Shown: positions 30,793 to 40,340 of the stretch, in pieces | Position numbering within the stretch: position 1 is the first letter of the stretch | Layout of the letters: every line of letters begins with the position of its first letter | Program-made: the position numbers and the translations under genes | The notes under the pieces: generated by a model | Told to the model about the DNA's origin: nothing | What the model saw: only the letters and a program-made list of their open reading frames with translations | Database searches by the model: none | From: Euglena gracilis | Taxonomy: Eukaryota; Euglenida; Euglenophyceae; Euglenales | DNA length: 64,000 bases | Assembly: GCA_039621445.1 (NCBI GenBank) | Contig: CP154955.1 | Span: 24,390,064 to 24,454,063, forward strand | Direction of reading: 5' to 3'

Positions 30793-31639
30793 CCAACCTC
30801 AAATATTCAATAAAAAAAGATGAAATGGTACATTCGGTTCTCACTTGTCGAAATCGGGCTTTTTTGCGAAGAATTCATGATTCCCATCCCCCCAAAAAAC
30901 GACACCCTCCGGGCTCTGGCTGGGGGGGGGGGGGCAATTGCAATTAGGGTCAATGGGGGGGGGGGCTTGAGAAACATTGGTCCCAAAGGGGGATACACCC
31001 ATTTTGGAGGTCGACTTTTCATGCTTTTTGAAAGATCTTGGAGAGTCCGGTATTTTCTGGTGTTCGCCCCCCGTGCAGCCCAAAAGCGGGGGGGGGGATC
31101 GACCGGGTCCCTCAGCAGGAGTTGGTTTTGGGTCTGGGAATCTAAACCTAAAACCACAGGGTTGGTGATGGCCTTGGGTCTTGGCTGGGTCCGACTCAAC
31201 GAGCTTTTCCTTTCAAAAAAACAAGACATTTGGGTCAATAATGTTGAAAAAAACCGGAAAAAAATTTCTTGCCCAAAACCATCATTTTCGGCCTCCCAGA
31301 ACCGGGCCGGGCCAAACCGCTTGGCCGCCGGCCGGGCCGGGCCAGGCCAGGCCGTCCTGACTGCCACAAGCCAAAAACATCTGCTGTCGCATGGCACCAT
31401 CAGACACGTAAAGAGATCATCACTTCACAAAACCTGGTCATTTAGGGGGGAGGTGCTATAACTTTCTGGTGCTTTTCCCCGGTTGAATATCCCCCCACTT
31501 TTGGCTTGAAATGGAAAAAAAATAGACCTGGGGAATATTGCCCGAAAGTTTGGGGTTGGGTTTTAGGTGCAGACAACGCCATGGCACACACGTGGCGCCG
31601 AAAGCGTCGGGGGTGTAAATAAGCCCTTTAGTGCAAAAA
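30793..31639. other. Repeats upstream of the calpain gene
   Basis: G/C runs at about 30,920, 30,955 and 31,090. A minus-orientation fragment of the GGAGGCCAAAA-type repeat is near 31,200-31,300, followed by GGCCGGGCCAGGCC units (31,297-31,352). No promoter motif was recognised. Confidence 0.45.
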
Positions 31640-31830
31640 AAAAGGTTGTTGCAAAAAGACAAAAAGACCCAAAGTTCATGGGTTTTGGGCCAAGAACGGG
31701 GGGGGGGGGAGGGGGAGGGGGTCGAAAAAACGGCTCGAAAACAATTTTTTCCAGGTACGGGAGGCCAAAAAAAACATGCTTTTGGGCAAAAAAACCAACA
31801 ATTTTTGACTCTTTTTTGACCTGAAAATGA
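31640..31830 (+). repeat. Dispersed GGGAGGCCAAAAAACATG repeat
   Basis: One copy of the unit that is tandem at 176-645, including GTACGGGAGGCCAAAAAAAA and a following TTTTTGACTCTTTTTTGACC. Confidence 0.75.
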
Positions 31831-32740
31831 CCCAAATGGCAATATCAACCCCCCCCTCAATTAATCCCCCCTCCGGGTAATCCCAGGAATTTTTTTTAAG
31901 GCGAAACATTCAGGAAAAATTGGGTTTTTTAAAGGATCAGGGTTAGGGTTTTTTAATGTTTTTTTGAGGGTTTTTTTACGGCATTTTTCCATTTTTTAAT
32001 AATTTCTCAGAAGTCTATTTCATCAGCCAACAAACCAATGTCAGTCCATGTTGAAAATCAAAAAAAAAATCAAAAACCCATTTTTTTGAGCTTTAGGTGG
32101 ATGGACGATGTTTCAGGGATGCCAAAAATCAGTTTTTTTTTCTGCTTCTGCCGAGAGTTCAATTTTTTGCTCGGAATTCAAAAAATTCTTCCAGGCCTTT
32201 TTCAGGTTTTTTTTAAGTTTTTTGAAGGCTTTTTTCAAGGCATTTTGGCCAATTCTTAAAAGGTTTTTTGAGATTTTTGAGGCGCTTTAAAATTATTGCC
32301 CCCCCCCAATAGGATTCTAATTTCAACCAAAGAAATACCCCCCCCCCCCAATTTCAGGCTGCCGACCTCCATTTTCGCACAAAAATATGTGGTTGAAAAT
32401 CAGAATTCGGGGTAATAAATGACTTACGGCGAAGAAACAAACGGGGGGTATTATTTGGGGGAGTTTACCAAGTGGTATCTGCAGTTCAGCGATTTTTTAT
32501 CTGCAAATGTAAAGCAAATGTAAATGTGAGAACACAACATTTTGTTTGCAAGTGTTCATCCAGTGTTCACTTCTTTGAAGAGTTTCAAGCACAACATTTT
32601 ATGTCCAAGGAAATTAAAAATCATTTTTTTTTCTATCATCCAAATCCCTCACTGCCTACAAAACCAGCTCCATCCTTTTTCGGCCAACCCATCAAACTGC
32701 AAACATAAGCCCCAGTTGTGTTTTGCTGGGTGGGTAGTGG
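31831..32740. other. AT-rich low-complexity stretch
   Basis: Long T and A runs, and C runs at 32,300 and 32,340. No gene seen. Confidence 0.6.
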
Positions 32741-32890
32741 GCCGACCCTAGGGTCGGCCCAATACGACCCCAGGGTCGCTAGGGTCGCTAAGGTCGCTAA
32801 GGTCCAGTGGGCCGACCCTAGGGTCGCCCATCCTAGGGTCGTGGGCCGACCCCAGGGTCGACCCTAGGGTCGGCCCACCCCACGACCTCG
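32741..32890. repeat. Palindrome cluster GGGCCGACCCTAGGGTCGGCCC
   Basis: Repeated CGACCCTAGGGTCG palindromes and CTAGGGTCG half-sites over 150 bp, with two full-length forms near the ends. Another locally private palindrome family. Confidence 0.85.
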
Positions 32891-32941
32891 CCCCCCTATC
32901 AAAAAAAATTCGATTTTTTTTGATGTTTTAGGCCTTTAAAT

Positions 32942-33459
32942 CAGGGGGGGGGGAATAATTGATATCGGAGGCCTTCGGAAAAATTGCGGAAAAATTGCGG
33001 AAAAATTGCGGAAATTGCGGAAAAATTGCGGGAAAATTGATATCGGGTATACACATTTCTGCTTGGGGGGACTTAGAAAATTTTCAATTGTGAGGTTCAG
33101 AACACCGCAACACCCACGTCGATGCAGGCGAGCACAAATCAAAACGCTTGATGTTCTTTGCACAGGTGGGACGCACCCAATCCTGTGACCAGTGGTGCAC
33201 CTGTGAGAAAAATTGGTAAACTGGGGGGGGAACAACAAAACACAATAGCACACCTGTTGATCCATTCGAAGAATGGCTTGAACTCATTGCATCTTCCATC
33301 TTCGGTGGTGGAGAAAAAATTCTTCAAAAAAATGGTGAAAAATTGCGGAAAAATTGCGGAAATTGCGGAAAAATTGCGGAAAATTGCGGAAAATTGCGGA
33401 AATTGCGGAAAATTGCGGAAATTGCGGAAAAATTGCGGATATCAATTTCCCCCCCCCTG
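32942..33459. mobile_element. hAT-like small element with CAGGGGGGGG ends
   Basis: Left end CAGGGGGGGGGGAATAATTG, right end is the inverse form, with GATATC just inside each. TTTAAAT is present on both sides (32,935-32,941 and 33,460-33,466). Both ends carry arrays of GGAAAAATTGC. Between the arrays is exon-like minus-strand sequence (GRCNEFKPFFEWINR, then VHHWSQDWVRPTCAKN) split by a ~52-nt GT-AG interval. This may be a captured host gene fragment. Confidence 0.7.
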
Positions 33460-33535
33460 TTTAAATACAAAGAAAACAAAACCAAGAAACATTAATATTG
33501 ATTACTGATGCTACCCCAAAATCACTACGTGACAT

Positions 33536-33725
33536 AAGGGATTTTGTGATTTTGGGGCCCTCGAACAGTTGAGCAACAAAAGGGATTTGCCCCCCAAAAC
33601 GATTTGGAAACACAACGGACTTGCCCCCCAAAACGACTTGGAGACACAAGGGATTTTGTTATTTTTGGGCCCTCGATCAATTGAACAACACAAGGGATTT
33701 ACCCCCCAAAACGACTTGGAACCAA
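33536..33725. repeat. Tandem AAGGGATTT / CCCCCCAAAACGACTTGG repeat
   Basis: GGGCCCTCGA...CAACA plus GGATTT(G/A)CCCCCCAAAACG occurs at 33,557-33,610 and 33,668-33,722, with an extra partial copy between. The AAGGGATTTTGTTATTT part also recurs in the array at 51,800-52,400. Confidence 0.7.
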
Positions 33726-33892
33726 GGTTCCCATTTTTTTTGTTTTGAAACCGTGTATTGGGGCTCTGGCTTCACGCCCGAACCGGCATCCAGAACGCCG
33801 GTTCGGGCGGGAAGACGACGTCCTGGGGACCCAAAATAAAAAGTGCCAAAAAGTGTCCAAAATGGTTTTTAGACATGTGGCAATCATGTCAA

Positions 33893-34435
33893 TCATATCT
33901 GAGCAGTTTTTGGGAGGTATTTGGCCAGAAATTGGGGTATTTTGTGCAACAATTTCCATTTGGTCATTTTTGGGGAGTTTCTGAAATAGAATACCAATCT
34001 GCGAGCCAAGTCCTTGAAGGTCACTGGTCTGGCCAAAATTCTGGACACCCACTTTCCGAGGCCGCGAAAATATTCCAAAGAAATGGGGTTTGGCGGCAGG
34101 CTCCAGGTGGAAACATTCCGCACAGAACGGAACAAAAAATTTGGTGCACCTTCCGGCAGAGGAACACTGCGCTCTTTCAAAAGGGCCACCTGTCTGTCAA
34201 TGGCCTGAATGGGGCACGTACGCGGGTCATCGCCGGACGTGATCAACAATGAGAAAAGTTTGTGATCCACGTGATTCAGGTCGCCTGGCAAGTTTTTCAT
34301 TGTCCCCACGACGATGCTGTACAATTTACGCCCCTCAAAAATTTCAGGCTTAAAACTTTCCACCACCAATTGCCCAAGAACATTTTCCAGGACGCCGTGG
34401 CCATGGTTTGGGGCATTGGGACATCATTTTCATTC
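33893..34435 (-). CDS. Tyrosine-recombinase-like C-terminal exon
   Basis: Reads GHGVLENVLGQLVVESFKPE, then VVGTMKNLPGDLN, DPRTCPIQAIDRQVALLKER, PISLEYFRGLGKWVSRILAR and VTFKDLARRLVFYF. The GTMKNxxGxL and RTCPIxAID parts resemble the catalytic domain of Crypton-type and DUF3504-type recombinases. FKDLARRL sits where the second catalytic Arg (HxxR-like) would be. No clear catalytic Tyr was identified. The exon abuts the palindrome at 34,443-34,507. It is probably the C-terminus of the gene whose N-terminal exon is at 35,941-36,290. Family call tentative. Confidence 0.45.
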
Positions 34436-34442
34436 ACTGGTT

Positions 34443-34507
34443 CCTTACCGCGAAAAACAGGGCATATTTTGTTAACCCGGAAATATGCCCTGTTTTTAGT
34501 GGTAAGG
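34443..34507. repeat. Palindrome around AAAAACAGGGCATATTT
   Basis: 17-bp perfect arms AAAAACAGGGCATATTT and inverse, 11-bp centre TGTTAACCCGG. Outer CCTTACC/GGTAAGG extends the arms to about 27 bp with three mismatches. Its centre reappears inverted in the palindrome at 35,013-35,055. Confidence 0.85.
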
Positions 34508-34562
34508 TGAATGCTTTATTTATTTATACTCATTGCGTTCTTCCTCAGTCTGTTTTTGAAAA

Positions 34563-34913
34563 ATGGCAAAGAAAGCTGCCAACACCATGGACCGAATGTT
34601 GCCACAACCCCCAAAAGTTCCTGAATTTTTGGCCACAATTAAGCAGGGTTGGGAAAAAAGAAAGAACCCTGCTGTTGACCCCTTGCACGGTAACCTTCTG
34701 GCGGAGGCTACCAAAAAGAAAGCATCCGGTTCAGAAGGGACAGAGCAATCCGCATTGGCACACCTCCTTGAATTCGAGGACGTCTGCAATGCGCTTTGCG
34801 CTGTCTATGACGAACTAGATGCTTTCCTTTGTGCTTGGGCAGCTTGGGAGCTTGATCCTGCATTGTTCTTTGATGGGCAAGCAAATTCCTCAATAATTAT
34901 GTTTTCAGGGTGA
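34563..34913 (+). CDS. Tyrosine-recombinase-like N-terminal exon, copy B
   Basis: MAKKAANTMDRMLPQPPKVP, EFLATIK, DPLHGNLLAEATKKK, LAHLLEFEDVCNALCAVYDE and LDAFLCAWAAWELDPALFFD, about 105 residues of conserved helical domain. The motifs line up with copies at 26.3, 36.0 and 48.5 kb. The frame ends at TGA soon after FFD, so the exon must be spliced or is truncated. Palindromes of one private family flank it (34,443 and 35,013) in opposite orientation. The box-I exon follows at 35,333. Confidence 0.7.
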   Translation: MAKKAANTMDRMLPQPPKVPEFLATIKQGWEKRKNPAVDPLHGNLLAEATKKKASGSEGTEQSALAHLLEFEDVCNALCAVYDELDAFLCAWAAWELDPALFFDGQANSSIIMFSG

Positions 34914-35012
34914 TGGAGAATAATTCTGTTCTTTGTTTGAAAGGTCTTAAATTTTGGGAGAAAACCCTGAACACGGCAATGTGCCCTGTTTTTTGTGTTC
35001 ACCTTACCACGA

Positions 35013-35055
35013 AAAACAGGGCATATTGCCGGGTTAAGAAAATATGCCCTGTTTT
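35013..35055. repeat. Palindrome AAAACAGGGCATATT, second copy
   Basis: 15-bp arms around GCCGGGTTAAGAA. Lies in the interval between the N-terminal exon and the box-I exon of copy B; extra half-sites (GCCCTGTTTT, ACAGGGCA) surround it. Confidence 0.85.
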
Positions 35056-35067
35056 CCGTGTTCATAG

Positions 35068-35111
35068 CCACGAAATACAGGGCAGGCGCCGGGCCTCTAA
35101 ACACGGTTACA
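35068..35111 (+). repeat. Direct repeat CCACGAAATACAGGGCAGGC, left
   Basis: Same sequence, continuing GCCGGGCCTCT and AAACACGGTTACA, returns at 35,493-35,538. The pair brackets the box-I exon. Confidence 0.85.
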
Positions 35112-35254
35112 AGTGACCAATTGCCCAATTTTTGAAAAAATCCAGGTAAATTTGCCTCTCTTTGTAACACTCTTTTTCAATTCTCTTTGTTGTTGAGTCG
35201 TATTCCTTTGGATTTTCGCATTGAGGTGACATCGAGGAAAGATGGAGGTTGGAA

Positions 35255-35302
35255 AACCTCAACCTCAACCTCAACCTCAACCTCAATACCTCAACCTCAA
35301 TC
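35255..35302 (+). repeat. (CAACCT)n array
   Basis: About seven units. An inverted, less regular array (GAGGTTGAGGTTGAGG) is at 35,764-35,835, so the pair frames the segment with the box-I exon. Not a telomere: short, internal and imperfect. Confidence 0.85.
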
Positions 35303-35332
35303 CAGCCTTGGTTGGCAAACAACGTTTTGCAG

Positions 35333-35485
35333 GCGGACGAGTTGCTCACTGTTTTGCAGGCCGCAGAAGGGAACACTCCATTTTTTGCCCAAAGGAGGAA
35401 CCCACTTTTGTTGGGGTACACCACCGGCTATCGAGGGGAGGTTCTTCGGAAAATCAACAAAAAAGTGCCCGAAACCATGGCGTGA
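35333..35485 (+). CDS. Tyrosine-recombinase-like box-I exon, copy B
   Basis: Acceptor CAACGTTTTGCAG, then ADELLTVLQAAEGNTPFFAQ and PLLLGYTTGYRGEVLRKI. LLLGYTTGYRGEVLRKI matches box I of tyrosine recombinases (LLLxTGLRxSELLxLxxxDI), giving the first catalytic Arg in GYR. The frame ends at TGA 35,483-35,485. Related exons follow acceptors at 37,027 and 50,089. Confidence 0.65.
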   Translation, partial: ADELLTVLQAAEGNTPFFAQRRNPLLLGYTTGYRGEVLRKINKKVPETMA

Positions 35486-35492
35486 AGCATAC

Positions 35493-35538
35493 CCACGAAA
35501 TACAGGGCAGGCGCCGGGCCTCTCTAAACACGGTTACA
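35493..35538 (+). repeat. Direct repeat CCACGAAATACAGGGCAGGC, right
   Basis: Partner of 35,068-35,111, with two extra bases (TCTCT for TCT). Confidence 0.85.
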
Positions 35539-35763
35539 GGTTCGGCGCCCTTGACCCGTTATACGGCCTGAATACGGGTTATGCCCACAATTTTTATATA
35601 ATTTCAAGTTTTTAATCGGCACCCCACTGTTTTTTCTTGTTTCCACCCACATATGTTGTAAATTGTCATAGAAGCTGTCAAAATTGCCTTTGAGGAAGGT
35701 TTTAGAAGAGGAGATGGTCCAATCCATGCTTTTTGTGAGTTCATTTTTTTTGAATTTTGGACA

Positions 35764-35835
35764 TTGAGGTAACATTGAGGTTGAGGTTGAGGTCGTTGAC
35801 ATTGAGGTTGAACTTTTTTTGAAATCCTCAACCTC
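35764..35835 (-). repeat. Inverted (TTGAGG)n array
   Basis: Mirror of 35,255-35,302, with GTAACATTGAGGTTGAGG at its start. Confidence 0.75.
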
Positions 35836-35940
35836 AATCCCGCCCTGTGCCAACCCACCCTTGGCCTCCTGTGCTTTTTTGGCCCTTTCATGCGCAACGA
35901 GGGGCCGCATTTAAGCATTGAATTGCGGGAACTGGCTTAC

Positions 35941-36290
35941 AGATGACGGGAGCCAATGCCTTGTAAATGTTGCTCACAGCATTTACATATGTCCGAAAAC
36001 TGGACACTAGCATGGATCGAAGGCGGCCATCTTTTCCAGCCTTCTCCTGCCTTGTTTTGACCCAGGCATCGGCTTCCTGCTGCGTTTTAAAAAGTTCGCG
36101 AGCATCAATGCACCATCTGGCACATCCCACCAAAACTTCGTCCAAAGAGGCAAAAACAACGCCATGCCGGTTGCAAACATCAATGTACTCCAAAAAACAT
36201 TTCAACGCAGCATGGTTCTTGGGGCCTAGGTCTTCATTTTCACCACCGGTGGGGAGGGAGCCCAAAAGGGCATTCACTACTGTGGCTCCT
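35941..36290 (-). CDS. Tyrosine-recombinase-like N-terminal exon, copy C
   Basis: Reads VVNALLGSLPTGGENEDLGP, LKCFLEYIDVCNRHGVVFAS, LDEVLVGCARWCIDARELF, then MLVSSFRTYVNAVSNIYKAL. It ends at a good donor, ATCT|GTAAGC. Aligns with copy D (48.5 kb) throughout, including the ARW.ID.R.LF and SxxRxYxNxxSxIY parts. Its 5-prime side is cut by a G-run element at 36,291-36,475. The exon at 33,893-34,435 on the same strand could be its C-terminus, with copy B inserted between. Confidence 0.65.
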
Positions 36291-36475
36291 AGGGGGGGGG
36301 GACAATAAAGGGGTACCAAAGGAATTTCATTGGCCGGGCCAAAAAAACCCCCCATCGGCCGGGGCCCAGGGACAATAAAGGGGGGGGACAATAAAGGGGG
36401 GGTGGTAATTGAACCCCCCCCCCTAATTGACCAAAAGGGGGGTCCCGTGAGGTCCCACGGTCAATTGGGGGGGGG
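36291..36475. repeat. G-run element (GACAATAAAGGGG) interrupting copy C
   Basis: GACAATAAAGGGG three times, then CCCCTAATTGACC and GGTCAATTGGGG as inverted parts. Similar GGTCAATTAGGGG and GACAATAAGGGG occur at 37,121-37,258. Confidence 0.7.
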
Positions 36476-36486
36476 GGGAGGTGGTA

Positions 36487-36624
36487 TTGCTGAATCCTGT
36501 GGCCATCTGTCAAAAGCCCTTGAGAAGAGCTTTCGATTGATGGGTAACATGGCATCACATTTATGAAAACTTCAATCGGCCAATCGACATCGCCATTCGC
36601 CCAAAGGAGTTCAGAAATGCTCAA
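36487..36624 (-). pseudogene. Fragment related to the helix-turn-helix ORF at 37.8 kb
   Basis: Reads CYPSIESSSQGLLTDGHRIQ. It matches CCPLIDSPSRGLSADGLRFQ at about 37,735-37,795 on the plus strand, also at DNA level (MLPINRKLFSRAFDRWP in another frame has a counterpart). Broken by the G-run element. Confidence 0.4.
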
Positions 36625-36830
36625 AAAGGTTCAAAAAATGGGTATTACGGGCGAAATTGGCCGTGATTCCTTGAACACCGGTTCGGGCGTGAAGAGCCCC
36701 TAATCCACGGTTTCTATAAGAAAAATCGGGGTTCAATCACGATTTTGGCTTAAAAAAGTTACCCAAATTCACGGGCTTCCCCACAGGTTCCTAACGAGAT
36801 CCTTATCGGCCAAAAATCTCGTTTTTAGCA

Positions 36831-36974
36831 TTCACTAGTGAACTTTGGGCATTCACTAGTGCGCTATAGCGCACTAGTGCGCTATAGCGCACTAGTGAAT
36901 GGCCACTTTTGATCACTAGTCCCAAGTGTGCACTAGTGAACATATCACTAGTGCGCACATGTTCACTAGTGATT
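36831..36974. repeat. Palindrome cluster CACTAGTG / GCGCTATAGCGC
   Basis: At least seven CACTAGTG sites, with CTATAGCGCACTAGTGCG units in the centre forming nested palindromes. It ends about 50 bp before the recombinase-like exon at 37,027. Confidence 0.9.
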
Positions 36975-37026
36975 GGAATCCGAATTTTTTTTATTTTTTT
37001 TACCCTCCAATCTTTTTCCCTCACAG

Positions 37027-37122
37027 TCCAATGAAGTGTTTTGCCAACATGATGGAAGCTCAGATGCCTCGCCCCCCTAACGCAGATGATTTTTTGACTG
37101 TTTTACGTGGTGCGGCGGGACA
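37027..37122 (+). pseudogene. Tyrosine-recombinase-like box-I exon, truncated copy
   Basis: Acceptor TTTTCCCTCACAG, then QMPRPPNADDFLTVLRGAAG. This matches ADELLTVLQAAEG of copy B and TPAEFLAGLEVAA of copy D. The frame is cut at GGACAATAAGGGG by a G-run element just before the box-I motif. Confidence 0.5.
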
Positions 37123-37258
37123 ATAAGGGGGGGGGTAGGGGGGGAGCGCCAATTAGGGGGGGGGGTATCGTCAATTAGAGGGTGCTTCAGCACAGAATCC
37201 CCCCCGTTTCCCCGGGGCGTTTGGTCAATTAGGGGGGAGGTCAATTAGGGGGGGGGGT
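37121..37258. repeat. G-run element with GGTCAATTAGGGG
   Basis: GACAATAAGG followed by G runs and three AATTAGGGG units. Same class as 36,291-36,475. Confidence 0.65.
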
Positions 37259-37409
37259 AATGCACACAGCGCTTATTTTCAACGACCGTGTATTCCAAAT
37301 TTGACATCCTGATTTGTGAAATCCCACACCTCAGGTGCCACACAGCATATCAATTGAAAGCTCTCCCCATGAGCTTTCATTTGGTACCCTCAGAACTCAG
37401 CCACACTGC

Positions 37410-37656
37410 GGAGGTTCGGCAGCCCCCCCCCCCCTGGTGGTCGGACTCCCTCGGCACAGCAAAATGGGGACCCCCTCCCCCCGGTCAGCCAACCCCCTCG
37501 GCACGGCATGCCGAACCATACCAATGAATTTTCCTTTGGGAAATTCCGGCTGTCCGCCACGGTGGACCCCCCCCTGGGGGATTGACCCCCTCGGCACGGC
37601 AAAATGGGGACCCCCCCCCTGGTGGCTGAGGGTCCTCGTCAGTGTGCCGAACCTCC
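37410..37656. mobile_element. GGAGGTTCGGCA element, copy 2
   Basis: Ends GGAGGTTCGGCA and TGCCGAACCTCC, 247 bp, with TGC on both sides (37,407-37,409 and 37,657-37,659). GACCCCCTCGGCACGGCA occurs inside. Confidence 0.8.
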
Positions 37657-37802
37657 TGCACAGCGCCCTGAAAAACGCCGATCGCATGTTCCGACCCTTT
37701 TCGCAAATTCCAAAATTCACTGTTCACCTGCTATGTTGCCCCTTGATCGATAGCCCTTCTCGAGGGCTTTCAGCAGATGGCCTTAGATTTCAGCCGTCGG
37801 CC

Positions 37803-38400
37803 ATGTCCCGGCTGGTAAACAGTGGGGAACTCTCAATTTCGGAGTGCGCCAAAGTTTTCCACGTTACCCCAGCCACAATTTCTGTCTACCACCGCTCACG
37901 TTTGGTCGCACCCATCAAGGCCGCAAAAGTTTTGTGTGGGGTGAAGTTGGAGGGCTCTGTGGGACCACATGTTGGCAGCGCTGACATTGTCCCCTCGGAC
38001 ACTGATGTTGTTCCGGTCCCACCGTGCATTGCGGTGGGCAGAAGGCAATCGGCCAAGGGCAAGGAGCGCGTGAAGCGTCCTCGGACCCCGACGCCCCCGC
38101 CAGGCCTCCTCACGCCGCCATCGTCCCCAAGGGTTGTGAAATCTCCTGACTGGTGTGTTTGTTCCCTTCATTTCAGTCAACTATGATTTGTCCTTCAGTC
38201 TGCGTCCAGCCATTCCGGCTATTGACGTGGATTCGGATGACAACGACTTGGACTTGTCCGAGGTGCTCACCCAGCCGTCTGAAAAGAATTGGCTCACAGA
38301 GGAGCAGCGCCGAGCTGCGGAGGCACAGGTTCGTCGTTTCTGCAAAAAAAACGGCCACTGTGTTTCAACATTCTCCCAGATCGCCAACCCGCCTCCAGGG
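37803..38400 (+). CDS. Helix-turn-helix protein, probably transposon-derived
   Basis: MSRLVNSGELSISECAKVFH then VTPATISVYHRSRLVAPIKA is a helix-turn-helix of the kind at the N-terminus of many transposases. A Pro-rich linker follows (RPRTPTPPPGLLTPPSSP). A 46-nt intron (38,153-38,198; ACTG|GTGTGT to CCTTCAG) joins in frame to LRPAIPAIDVDSDDNDLDL and EEQRRAAEAQVRRFCKKNGH. The start may be further upstream. It may be the DNA-binding half of a transposase; the DDE half in the next element is a candidate partner. End uncertain. Confidence 0.5.
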
Positions 38401-38465
38401 TTGGGCAATTTCTCCTCCCGGGCAATTATTTCTTTTCTTTGCGAAAAAACGGGAAAATGGAAATT

Positions 38466-38505
38466 TTTTTTTTGGTGCCTCGATACGCATCAGGAAAGCG
38501 GCCTA
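38466..38505 (+). repeat. Leader repeat, left part of split copy
   Basis: TTTGGTGCCTCGATACGCAT and CAGGAAAG occur here and at 57,353-57,390. In the 57-kb copy the next bases are those found here only at 41,365. So this copy is split by a 2.86-kb insertion. Confidence 0.8.
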
Positions 38506-38829
38506 CCGGATGTGGCCATATTCCGCGGGGCCTAATGTCAGAATCCTTTTAATCCGCACTGAAATTTTGACGTGTATAAACCTGGCGAACACGGCCTGAT
38601 TCCGTGTATAAACCCTGACGTCTTTTGGCCGCATTCAACTTTTAACCCTTACGGCTTTAGGACTCACCAAATGTTCGCCCAAATATTCGCGTTTTTTCAC
38701 AGGATGTCGGTCGGCCATGATGTGCTTCCCATGATGTATTCAAAAAAAATATTGATTCCTTGTTTGTCTTTTGTCGCTGTCTTTTTTCTTTCTCTGTCCA
38801 CATCTCTCTCTCTCCTCCTTCTCTTTCAG

Positions 38830-40020
38830 GCCCTGCAGCATGGACCAGTTCATCGTCCGCAACAAACAAGACGCCGTGGACAAGGAGTCCGTTTGTTCCC
38901 GTGCTGTTTGGCAATCTGTTGGCCAAAGCAATTCTCCGTCTCCTACCCTACTTCCCCCGCCTGCGAGGGACTTTCACAGATGGCCATGACAAACGAGTCT
39001 CCATGACGCGGTCCTCAGATCGTCGGCAGATTACAGCGACCCCGTGCTTCTCACGCAGCGGATGCATGCTGGCAATCCAGTTGATATGGCGTGGGAAGAA
39101 CAGAGGGTGTTTTTACTGGCTGCTATTTTCTGGAGGTTATGGTGCAGCACCCCCTGCAGGCAACCACGAAGTGCCAACCTACTGGCGTTGAGGGTATGCC
39201 CGACGCCATCCTGATGGAGAACGCCCCGAAAAAAGTCCAGACCATCCCGTTGCTTTAGGGGGGGGGGGAGGTGCTTTGGCTCCAAGTGCACCGCTCCGTT
39301 TTCTTTCTGTGCTGAGCCCATGTTCACCAGTCCCCCCCCCTGGGGTTTGGATGCGTTGGCAATTGCATGGATTCGACACGGGACACCTTCCTCACGCTGC
39401 TGCGTTTCCTGCACAAGCGCCTCAGCGACCTCCGCACCGAACTGGCTTTGGATGCTGCTGAACCGGCAGTTCTGGTGCTCGACAACGTCTCCTCGCACGA
39501 GGTGGAGGGAATGGTCCAGCCACATGGTGAGGTCGTGGCGAACGAATTGAGAATGCTTCCTCAGTTCCCCGGACAGGATTCACTGCATTTCCTGACACTT
39601 TCTTTTTCAGACTGTTTCCATTTTGACTGTGGATGCCGGATGTGGCTGGTCATTGAGCCCTGCAGCTGGTATGTACATGTGGTTCACGCTGCCCCAACGT
39701 TCACATCGTCAGAATCCAGGAGCGCTGCAGGGGTTGTGTTCAGGCAGCCGGTTTGATCATGGCTGGCGATTGCTCGGGGGTTTGGGGCCAATGTGGCTGA
39801 CGTGCTGATCTGGGGCAGGGGTCTGCATGGTGAATTTGGGGCATCATGGCCATCCGGGTCATAATGGGCTCTCACGGTCGTCATCGGTCGTCATCGTTTT
39901 TATGATTTTTCTCGCCCGCTTCCATCTGCGCTGGGTGCCTGTTCCTAACGTTTATCTATTTTGGGCTGGCAGTGGCAGTACGCCCCTGGAGTCCTCCCTA
40001 TACGCTGGACGCCTGTGGTG
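38830..40020 (+). CDS. DDE transposase, multi-exon, probably damaged
   Basis: The first exon follows a perfect pyrimidine-rich acceptor (TCCTTCTCTTTCAG) and can read MDQFIVRNKQDAVDKESV; another frame gives ADYSDPVLLTQRMHAGNPVD before donor AGG|GTATGC near 39,193. The key exon (about 39,360-39,526) reads FLTLLRFLHKRLSDLRTELA and AVLVLDNVSSHEV, the LxLDNxSxH motif around the second catalytic Asp of Tc1/pogo-type DDE nucleases. Exons at 39,611-39,668 (TVDAGCGW) and from 39,973 follow clear acceptors. Frames do not join without ambiguity, so it may be a dead copy. Confidence 0.5.
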
Positions 40021-40059
40021 CAGCCGGCACACATGGCTTTCCACCGTTATCCTCGTGGG

Positions 40060-40340
40060 GGGGTTCCAGGTTGGGGGGGGGTTGTTCCAGGGTCGACATT
40101 TTTTATCTGTTTATCTGTTTCCCAGCGGGCTTCACCCGACCCCCTGGGGGGAGGGAGGGCGGGTCGGTAGGTCCGGGTCCAGACCCACCCAGGTGCCAGG
40201 TACATGTTTTCGGCCCTCAATCGCCGAAAATTTTTGAAGATTGCCTTTAACGGCCGCGAAATTGGGTCCCCCCCCCCGGGGTCCCGCGCCACCCAGGGTG
40301 GCTGGGGGAGGGGGCCTCCCCCCCCCCCGGTCTTAAAAAG
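40060..40340. repeat. Dispersed repeat with GGTCCCGCGCCACCC motif
   Basis: AATCGCCGAAAATTTTTG, C run, then GGTCCCGCGCCACCCAGGGT and further G and C runs. A relative is at 43,900-44,030 inside the hAT gene. Confidence 0.6.

Noticed and set aside
35255-35302. Telomere-like repeat
   Set aside because: CAACCT is not a known telomere unit here; the array is short, imperfect and has an inverted partner 500 bp away.
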